Origin: Armatimonadetes bacterium UBA5829
Lineage (GTDB): Bacteria; Armatimonadota; UBA5829
Length of the DNA: 5,649 nt
NCBI GenBank assembly: GCA_002431715.1
Contig: DJHI01000141.1
Span: forward strand, 14,799 to 20,447
Reading direction: 5' to 3'
Shown here: positions 1 to 5,011 of the stretch, one piece after another
Numbering within the stretch: position 1 is the first letter of the stretch
Layout of the letters: every line of letters starts with the position of its first letter
Made by a program: the position numbers and the translations under genes
The notes under the pieces: generated by a model
The model's database searches: none
What the model saw: the letters and a program-made list of their open reading frames with translations, nothing else
Told to the model about the DNA's origin: nothing

Positions 1-937
1 CTGCCTGAAGCGGAGGAAGCTTAATTTCGCCTATTCCCGCCTTCGGCCCGGAACTCAAAATACGAAGATCAGAGGCTATCTTTGCTAAATTAACAGCGGC
101 TGCCTTGATAAGACCGGAGACCTCGGCGAAGACATCCATATTCTGAGTGACATCAATCATGTTCTCAGCCCGTGCCAGAGGAACACTTGTGATCTCTCTC
201 AGAATGTCGACAACAATATATACATATCGTCTGTCCGCATTCAGCCCGGTGCCGACGGCCGTGCCGCCTAAATTGACTTGTCTCAGGCGTTCCTCGACCT
301 TGTAAAGCCGCCACCAGTCGCGCTGGACGGCCTGCGCCCATGCGGCAAACTCCTGGCCGAGTGTGATCGGAACTGCGTCCTGCATCTCAGTCCGGCCCGT
401 CTTAAGCACTCCTGCGAATTCGTTTTCCTTCTCCTGAAGAGTCTTCTGAAGCTCAGACATAGCCTGGCTTGCTGGGATCAGCAGTCTAATAGCGGCAAGT
501 TTGACAGCCGTTGGAAACACATCGTTTGTAGACTGAGCCAGGTTCACATGATCGAGTGGATGAACCAGGTTGTAATCACCCTTCTTGCCTCCCAGCAGCT
601 CAATCGCTCGGTTAGCGATCACCTCATTGGCGTTCATATTGGCTGATGTGCCCGCGCCGCCTTGGAAAACGTCCGTTATAAACTGATCGTGCAGCTTACC
701 TGATGATATCTCATCGCAAGCTTCGGATATGGCGTTTGCAATACGCTTATCGATATGCCCCGTGCGCATATTGGCGAGAACGCATGCCTTTTTAACGTCA
801 GCCAGCGCTCGGATTAGCTCGTGGTGGAGCTTTATTCCTGAGAGGTTGAAGTTTTCATGGGCGCGAAGAGTGTGGATGCCATAATAAGCTTCCGACGGGA
901 TCTCCATTACGCCGAGCAGATCATGTTCCGTTCTCAT
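1..937 (-). CDS. aspA: Aspartate ammonia-lyase (aspartase), C-terminus cut by window edge
   Basis: Cytosolic enzyme of the fumarase/aspartase superfamily that reversibly splits L-aspartate into fumarate and ammonia. I read 312 complete residues of an expected 465-475; the frame runs off the left edge at LPPLQA, immediately before the family's GSSIMPGKVNP catalytic loop. Visible family motifs are EHDLLG (4-9), YYGIHTLRAHENF (19-31), GGAGTSANMNANEV (93-106), QSTNDVFPT (135-143), GRTEMQDAVP (181-190), GTAVGTGLN (225-233) and SSGPKAG (295-301). T97, S136-T137-N138 and T183 line up with substrate-binding residues of characterised aspartases. Residue 184 is Glu, where Bacillus aspartases and fumarases have His and E. 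coli AspA has Gln. The RAHENF and DAVP wording favours aspartase over fumarase. The start ATG (935-937) fits the family N-terminus but has no Shine-Dalgarno; an extended -10 lies 6 nt upstream. It is 22 bp after the sensor gene, on the same strand. Confidence 0.93.
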   Translation of the reverse strand, partial: MRTEHDLLGVMEIPSEAYYGIHTLRAHENFNLSGIKLHHELIRALADVKKACVLANMRTGHIDKRIANAISEACDEISSGKLHDQFITDVFQGGAGTSANMNANEVIANRAIELLGGKKGDYNLVHPLDHVNLAQSTNDVFPTAVKLAAIRLLIPASQAMSELQKTLQEKENEFAGVLKTGRTEMQDAVPITLGQEFAAWAQAVQRDWWRLYKVEERLRQVNLGGTAVGTGLNADRRYVYIVVDILREITSVPLARAENMIDVTQNMDVFAEVSGLIKAAAVNLAKIASDLRILSSGPKAGIGEIKLPPLQA

Positions 938-943
938 AACTTT

Positions 944-952
944 ATTATAGCA
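944..952 (-). promoter_or_regulatory. Extended -10 promoter for aspA, predicting a leaderless transcript
   Basis: On the minus strand the sequence is TGC followed by a perfect TATAAT, i.e. a consensus TGn extended -10 element. It ends 6 nt before the A of the aspA ATG, which places the expected +1 on that A. No -35 resembling TTGACA is found 16-18 nt upstream, which extended -10 promoters tolerate. The element lies in the 22-bp gap just after the sensor stop codon, so aspA could be transcribed independently of the upstream genes. This is a sequence prediction only. Confidence 0.6.
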
Positions 953-959
953 CACGGGC

Positions 960-2891
960 TTATATGAAATCTGGGATATTGCCCCAGGTATCAGGGAGTC
1001 TTTCGGGAGATAGCTGCGTCTCTTGTTTCTCAATATTTTTAAGAAGAATAACGGTGGTGCCATTTCTTCCTGTTTTGAGAAGAATCCTGTCCGCAATCTC
1101 AAGCATTATCGAGTATCCCAAACCCATCGAAGGTTTGGTTGAGAAACCTCGCATCAGTGTCGCGCGAGGCAGAACCAAGGATTCTATTCCGCTGCCGTTA
1201 TCAGTTACACCCGCCCATACGGCTCCATCTTTAGTGCCGCCGTAAACTCGTCCATATTCTCCATGCTTCACCGCGTTTGTTATCGCTTCTCCGACCGCAA
1301 TTATGAAAGTGCTCAACCTTTCGCCGGTAAGTTCATTTTGAGAAAAGTATTGTTCCAGCACTTTTCTCGCCGGCCCGACATGAGATGCATCTCTCACTTC
1401 CATTTTTATAATGGCTTTGGATAAATACGGTCTTAGTTCGGGTGGATCACAGATATTTAGCTTGCCGTCAGTCACACTCAAGATTGTCTCGCGGTAGAAT
1501 TGTCTCTTTTGCCCTTCCATGCTTTTTTCGAGTTCTCTGCGTTCCATGGCTGCTCTTCTGCGCTGTAAATGCTTCCACATCCCGTCCATAACCAGAGTGA
1601 GTTGACGAACATCTGAGTCGTCATAATCCTCGTCCTTATTGCCGACTCCTGCGACAGCAACTATATGCTCGCCATCAAATACCGGCACATTCATATGATT
1701 ATTTAGCTGAATATGGCCTTCCGGTAACCCTTTTTTATAAGGATTAGGTGCTGCATAATCATTAGTAATAATTGGTTTCCGCTGCCTTAACGCCTCTCCC
1801 CACAAACCGGTGCTCTCAACGGGGTATGCGGTCGGTTTGTCTGGAACATTGCAGTCAGACCTAGCCGATTCTGACCAAGCAAACATATTCAATACTTTCT
1901 CATCTTCACTTGTGAATGCCAGGTAACCGACCTTGCTTTTGGTTAAGTTTATGGCTTCTTGAAGTGCGAAATCGGTAATCTCTTGTAATGTCGCATCAGT
2001 CATCTGGCTGAGTTTAAGTAATGCTTGCAGCCGCGCTTCGTTTAGCCGGAGTATTTCTTCATCTCGTTTACGCTGAGTAATGTCCAGTTCGGTGCCGATG
2101 ACGGCAGGTTTGCCCATATAAGTCGTATAGGAACCATACACCTCTATATCAATGGGTTTACCATCTTTGCGCAGTGATTTTACTGTATAGTTCATGCTCT
2201 TTACTTCGCCCGTTACTCTTCGCCTTATATTTTGCTGCACCATCTCACGATCTTCAGGGGACACGACATCAGTGACATCCATACCGATGAGTTCTTCTTG
2301 GGAGAACTGATGGATTTCGGCGAGGCGGGGATTTACATATGCGAACTTGCCGTTTTGTATTATATAAACGCCGACCAATGATTTCTCTGCAAGGTCTCTA
2401 TACTTTGTTTCAGCCTCAACCAGTTTCTTCTCATCAGACTTACGATCGGTAATGTCGACGAATGTTACAAGCACTTCCCTGCATTCACCTGTAGCCGGAT
2501 CCCTGATCGGTTCGGCATTCAACATCAACCAGCGTCTTGGCCCGAGCTTATCTGCAAAGATGCCGATAGTGACATTCTTCAAAGATTCTCCGGTGCGGAA
2601 AGCTCTTACTGCGGGATATTCTTCCGGTAGAAGATGCGAGCCATCTTCATTCGTTGCTTGCCAGATGGGGTCGTAAGCGCTGCGTCCTATAACTTCTTCA
2701 CAAGAAAGGCCGAATGTTTGGCATGCGGCATTGTTTACATAAGAGATTTTGTTGTCGGCGTTGAAGACTATGATACCAGCCGAAATTGCCTGATACCGTG
2801 CCAGATGGAGTTCACATGCCTCCTCTGTCCTTGCAAGCCCTTGGTATGTGTCCGGAATTTGCTGCCGGATGGGACTTTGCTGTTTGGACAA
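960..2891 (-). CDS. Soluble PAS-PAS-GAF sensor with SpoIIAB/RsbW-like ATPase domain
   Basis: A 643-residue signalling protein with no membrane segment or signal peptide, so probably cytosolic. Domain order: PAS 1 with its PAC end (about 30-150, ending VDITDRK), PAS 2 (about 160-275, ending LDITQRK), a short helical linker, GAF (about 300-440, with TGLWGEA, ITNDYAAPNP and VAVAGVGNK), a charged coiled-coil-like linker (440-465), then a GHKL ATPase domain (about 490-620). ATP-binding motifs are the N box VGEAITNAVKHG (533-544; E535, N539), the G1 box DNGSGI (564-569) and the G2 box GLGYSIM (591-597). No H-box/DHp dimerisation domain is visible before the ATPase, and that domain resembles anti-sigma-factor serine kinases more than classical histidine kinases. 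Its partner is therefore unknown; no response regulator or STAS gene is in the window. The only possible start is TTG at 2891, with a strong Shine-Dalgarno and an in-frame TGA 9 nt upstream. It follows the nucleotidase gene by 67 bp and precedes aspA by 22 bp. Confidence 0.9.
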   Translation of the reverse strand: MSKQQSPIRQQIPDTYQGLARTEEACELHLARYQAISAGIIVFNADNKISYVNNAACQTFGLSCEEVIGRSAYDPIWQATNEDGSHLLPEEYPAVRAFRTGESLKNVTIGIFADKLGPRRWLMLNAEPIRDPATGECREVLVTFVDITDRKSDEKKLVEAETKYRDLAEKSLVGVYIIQNGKFAYVNPRLAEIHQFSQEELIGMDVTDVVSPEDREMVQQNIRRRVTGEVKSMNYTVKSLRKDGKPIDIEVYGSYTTYMGKPAVIGTELDITQRKRDEEILRLNEARLQALLKLSQMTDATLQEITDFALQEAINLTKSKVGYLAFTSEDEKVLNMFAWSESARSDCNVPDKPTAYPVESTGLWGEALRQRKPIITNDYAAPNPYKKGLPEGHIQLNNHMNVPVFDGEHIVAVAGVGNKDEDYDDSDVRQLTLVMDGMWKHLQRRRAAMERRELEKSMEGQKRQFYRETILSVTDGKLNICDPPELRPYLSKAIIKMEVRDASHVGPARKVLEQYFSQNELTGERLSTFIIAVGEAITNAVKHGEYGRVYGGTKDGAVWAGVTDNGSGIESLVLPRATLMRGFSTKPSMGLGYSIMLEIADRILLKTGRNGTTVILLKNIEKQETQLSPERLPDTWGNIPDFI

Positions 2892-2896
2892 TCGAG

Positions 2897-2902
2897 CACC
2901 TC
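2897..2902 (-). promoter_or_regulatory. Shine-Dalgarno fixing the TTG start of the sensor gene
   Basis: The minus strand reads GAGGTG, then 5 nt, then TTG. An in-frame TGA ends 9 nt before the TTG, and the three codons between (GGT GCT CGA) cannot start translation, so TTG at 2891-2889 is the first possible start. The next gene upstream, the nucleotidase, uses the same GAGGTG at the same 5-nt spacing before an ATG, which supports the assignment. Confidence 0.75.
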
Positions 2903-2958
2903 AACTACATAACAATAATTGATTTTACCCCGATTGAGCAGTTCCAAAACAGATGAGT

Positions 2959-4353
2959 TTATTTGAAATAATCAGCGAGAATTTGTCTTATGGTATAGTT
3001 CGTTTTCTTAATCTTCGTTCCTTTTAATGCGGGTGAAGAATGAGCATAATAGTCGGCGCTTGCAAGCGTATAAATTTTCTTTGGGTTTGCTTTGGCATTG
3101 CCTATATAGAGCTGGCCGTCTTTCAGTTCCGCACCGTAAAAGCCGGCATCTGACTGCAGCATAAGATTTTTTATCTGAGTGCCGGTAGCTTTCACGATCA
3201 CTACTTTATTATCCCATGGCACCATCTTGCGTAGATCAAGTTCGGTTACAGGCCCTGCCTCAAGACCGCTCTCGATGCCGTCTTTTGGTCGAAAACCTAT
3301 ATCCGTATTAGCTGCCTCTTGAAGCCGCCTGGCTATCCATGCAGCAGCATCTTTCAAAGGAACGTCCTTATTCAATGTGCCTATTTTTACAGTATAGGGT
3401 TTTGTGTAGTTGTCTATGATCGCCTGGACATCTTTTGCCGGTTCTATGGCGGAGTCTATATCGATAAGCTGTCCGTTATAATTGCTGATTTTGTGGTCGG
3501 AGAGAGTAAGATCGAGCCTGCCCATCGCTATGCCCCATTCACCCGCCTGGCAGACAAGTGTTCTGCCTTCAACATTGATCGGGCTGAATATCCATGTGTG
3601 AGTGTCGCCGCCTATGATCACATTGATGCCCGGCACGTCGTAGGCAAGTTCAATATCCGGCAAAAACCCAAGGTGGCTTAGAGCGATTATCAGATCACAC
3701 TTACCATCGAGCTTGGAAACAACATTTTTGGTTATTTCAACTGGATCGAGAAAACTCAGCGTGGATGTCTGGCGATATTTAGCCGTAAGCGGAGTAGTAA
3801 GGCCGATCACTCCCACCTTAATGCCCGACATATCGAAAATGTGATAAGGCTCCACTATATGACCGGTTTCTTTGTCGACCACATTAGCCGAGACTATAAC
3901 GAATTTTGCCTGTTCGATCCGCTTTTGAAGAATTTTGCGTCCTTTTGGCCCGGGATTATCCATATAAGCGTCGCCGTCGAACTCATGGTTGCCGAGGGTC
4001 ATAATATCATACGGGATAGCATTCATTACAGCAAAATCAGGCTCTCCCTGCATATCTTGCAATGGGCCTCGCGCAAACACATCGCCTGCATCCATTACAA
4101 TAACCGGATTTGGGGTCTCACTCTTTATTTTACGTATCAAAGCCGCCCTGCGAGCCGCTCCGCCGACATTCGTCTCCACTGTGTACAATCCATCGTAATC
4201 GAGAGGAAACAGGTGCCCGTGGATATCGTTTGTATATAGAATCGTAAGATGTGCATAGCTGGGTTGATCTGCATAAGCTCCACCGATTGAACACAGCGAA
4301 ACAACCACGCACAGTATGGAAAGCCATTTTATGTGAAAACGCAAATAACTCAT
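2959..4353 (-). CDS. Exported 5'-nucleotidase/UshA-type metallophosphoesterase
   Basis: A 464-residue secreted or periplasmic enzyme expected to hydrolyse nucleotides (5'-nucleotides or 2',3'-cyclic nucleotides) to nucleosides and phosphate. A signal peptide spans 1-28: basic start, hydrophobic core LSILCVVVSL, and signal peptidase I site AYA before DQ. The dinuclear metallophosphatase domain (about 35-285) shows TNDIHGH (41-47; D43, H45), DAGD (88-91), GNHEFD (121-126; N122, H123, D126) and SHLG (226-229; H227). The last metal motif, usually GGHTH or GGHSH, is GGDTH (248-252), so Asp replaces His at 250. The C-terminal nucleotide-binding domain (about 318-462) is shorter and more divergent: AGPVTELDLRKMVPWDN (366-382) and TGTQIKNL are recognisable, but the glycine-rich GGGIR and GGDGY stretches of UshA are not. 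Start ATG at 4353 has GAGGTG 5 nt upstream and an extended -10 before that. It is the first gene of the minus-strand group and is divergent from the PRC-barrel gene. Substrate is not determinable here. Confidence 0.9.
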   Translation of the reverse strand: MSYLRFHIKWLSILCVVVSLCSIGGAYADQPSYAHLTILYTNDIHGHLFPLDYDGLYTVETNVGGAARRAALIRKIKSETPNPVIVMDAGDVFARGPLQDMQGEPDFAVMNAIPYDIMTLGNHEFDGDAYMDNPGPKGRKILQKRIEQAKFVIVSANVVDKETGHIVEPYHIFDMSGIKVGVIGLTTPLTAKYRQTSTLSFLDPVEITKNVVSKLDGKCDLIIALSHLGFLPDIELAYDVPGINVIIGGDTHTWIFSPINVEGRTLVCQAGEWGIAMGRLDLTLSDHKISNYNGQLIDIDSAIEPAKDVQAIIDNYTKPYTVKIGTLNKDVPLKDAAAWIARRLQEAANTDIGFRPKDGIESGLEAGPVTELDLRKMVPWDNKVVIVKATGTQIKNLMLQSDAGFYGAELKDGQLYIGNAKANPKKIYTLASADYYAHSSPALKGTKIKKTNYTIRQILADYFK

Positions 4354-4371
4354 GAAGCCACCTCGTTACGA

Positions 4372-4380
4372 ATTATATCA
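4372..4380 (-). promoter_or_regulatory. Extended -10 promoter of the nucleotidase gene
   Basis: The minus strand reads TGA followed by a perfect TATAAT, a consensus TGn extended -10. Transcription would start at about 4365-4367, leaving a leader of roughly 12-14 nt that begins almost at the GAGGTGG ribosome-binding site (4358-4364). No convincing -35 is seen 16-18 nt upstream. With no terminator in the next two gaps, this promoter could also serve the sensor and aspA genes. Confidence 0.6.
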
Positions 4381-4420
4381 CATTTAGTGTCGTTTTTAGG
4401 AGGATAGGGTAACCAAAATA

Positions 4421-4441
4421 TGTCGGGCGAATCGTCCGTCA
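4421..4441. repeat. Imperfect 21-bp palindrome, candidate operator or hairpin
   Basis: Ten-base arms TGTCGGGCGA (4421-4430) and TCGTCCGTCA (4432-4441) flank a single A and match at 8 of 10 positions. It lies in the divergent region, 28-48 bp upstream of the PRC-barrel ATG and about 55 bp upstream of the predicted nucleotidase transcription start. As RNA it could fold only a short stem with a 3-nt loop, so a dimeric repressor site is the more natural reading. Chance occurrence is possible. Confidence 0.3.
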
Positions 4442-4456
4442 ACAACATAGTTGGGC

Positions 4457-4460
4457 GAGG
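4457..4460 (+). promoter_or_regulatory. Shine-Dalgarno deciding the ATG start of the PRC-barrel gene
   Basis: GAGG is followed by 8 nt and then ATG at 4469. The frame also contains an earlier TTG at 4451, but that codon lies upstream of this site and has no suitable ribosome-binding site of its own. An in-frame TAG at 4448-4450 prevents any longer reading. Confidence 0.6.
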
Positions 4461-4468
4461 ATAAGGCG

Positions 4469-4849
4469 ATGGAGTATTATCCTGATTTTCCTGAAGAAGA
4501 GGAAGAAGGCGGCCTGGTTAGACTGAGCCGTGTCACATATCAATTGGCAGACGGCCAGCCCGACGCGATGGGTTGGCGAGTGCTGGACAACGACGGAGTG
4601 GAATTCGGCAAGATATCCGATCTATTGGCAGACGTCGGCACCGGTCAGATCATATTTGCTGCTGTTACCTCTCATGCATCGGGCAAAACAGCCTTGATAC
4701 CGGTTGAAGGAATGTATTTGGATTTGGCAATGGGTGCTGTGATTGTGCCGGTGAGCGAAGCGGCAGTACGCGAGTGCCCGGAGTTTACGGACGATGTGGT
4801 GGATGTAATGCCTTACGTGGAGTACTGGCTGCGTCGGGTAGCGGCTTGA
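4469..4849 (+). CDS. Small PRC-barrel domain protein
   Basis: A 126-residue soluble protein with a single PRC-barrel, the beta-barrel fold of the photosynthetic reaction centre H subunit and of RimM-type proteins. The domain spans about 20-107. Supporting features are the opening LSRV, the core GWRVLDNDGVEFGKISDLLAD (35-55), the TGQIIFAAV strand (58-66), ALIPVEGMYLD (75-85) and the closing VIVPV (91-95) and CPEF (103-106). Stand-alone PRC-barrel proteins are common in bacteria and archaea; many are linked to stress or envelope regulation, but no specific function can be given here. The N-terminus is acidic, with five consecutive Glu at 9-13. Start ATG chosen over an upstream TTG because GAGG sits 8 nt before it. 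The gene is alone on the plus strand, divergent from the nucleotidase and convergent with the pseudopilin-like gene. I could not identify a convincing promoter. Confidence 0.88.
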   Translation: MEYYPDFPEEEEEGGLVRLSRVTYQLADGQPDAMGWRVLDNDGVEFGKISDLLADVGTGQIIFAAVTSHASGKTALIPVEGMYLDLAMGAVIVPVSEAAVRECPEFTDDVVDVMPYVEYWLRRVAA

Positions 4850-4879
4850 CTTCTGTGAACGGGTCGGCAGCGAAAGGCA

Positions 4880-4915
4880 TAAGTGCCGGGAATCGACGTT
4901 GATTCCCGGCACTTA
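4880..4915 (+). terminator. Strong hairpin ending the PRC-barrel transcript
   Basis: A perfect 15-bp GC-rich stem (4880-4894 pairing with 4901-4915, core GTGCCGGGAATC) closes a 6-nt loop, GACGTT. It lies 30 bp after the PRC-barrel stop codon. The following bases (ATCTTAATC) are AT-rich but lack a real U-run, so termination may be less efficient than in a canonical intrinsic terminator. Because the stem is symmetric it may also stop minus-strand readthrough. Confidence 0.7.
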
Positions 4916-4959
4916 ATCTTAATCATTGAGAAAATAGGCCTTGAACTTGTATCAAAAGA

Positions 4960-4997
4960 TTGTCCTTTGAATATACCAATTCTTATTCTTAGGACAA
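4960..4997 (-). terminator. Probable intrinsic terminator of the pseudopilin-like gene
   Basis: Arms TTGTCCT (4960-4966) and AGGACAA (4991-4997) pair perfectly. Inside them, after a symmetric TT/TT internal loop, GAATA (4969-4973) pairs with TATTC (4984-4988) around a 10-nt loop. Read on the minus strand, the hairpin begins 14 nt after the stop codon of the gene at 5012 and is followed by TCTTTTGAT, a modest T-rich tail. This polarity fits the minus-strand gene better than the plus-strand one. Confidence 0.5.
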
Positions 4998-5011
4998 GAT
5001 ATGCAATTTAA

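Noticed and set aside
278..646. Open reading frame of 122 codons on the plus strand
   Set aside because: It lies antisense within the aspartase, whose protein motifs are unmistakable; the plus-strand translation shows no domain.
2892..2958. Separate promoter for the sensor gene
   Set aside because: A TAAAAT hexamer is present on the minus strand, but the nearest TTGGAA lies only 14 nt upstream and there is no TGn extension, so support is too weak to list.
3841..4239. Open reading frame of 132 codons on the plus strand
   Set aside because: It is antisense to the metal-binding domain of the nucleotidase and shows no recognisable motif or ribosome-binding site. Similar antisense frames at 964-1245, 2452-2912 and 3319-3681 were rejected for the same reason.
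4290..4353. Lipoprotein signal (lipobox) in the nucleotidase
   Set aside because: The cysteines at residues 15 and 21 are preceded by Leu at -1 (SILC, VSLC), which does not fit a lipobox; AYA before DQ fits signal peptidase I.
4354..4420. Plus-strand promoter for the PRC-barrel gene
   Set aside because: TAGGGT, CAAAAT and TATATC were considered as -10 boxes, but none has a good -35 or TGn extension at proper spacing.
4451..4468. Upstream TTG as the start of the PRC-barrel gene
   Set aside because: The GAGG ribosome-binding site falls inside this extension and points to the ATG at 4469.
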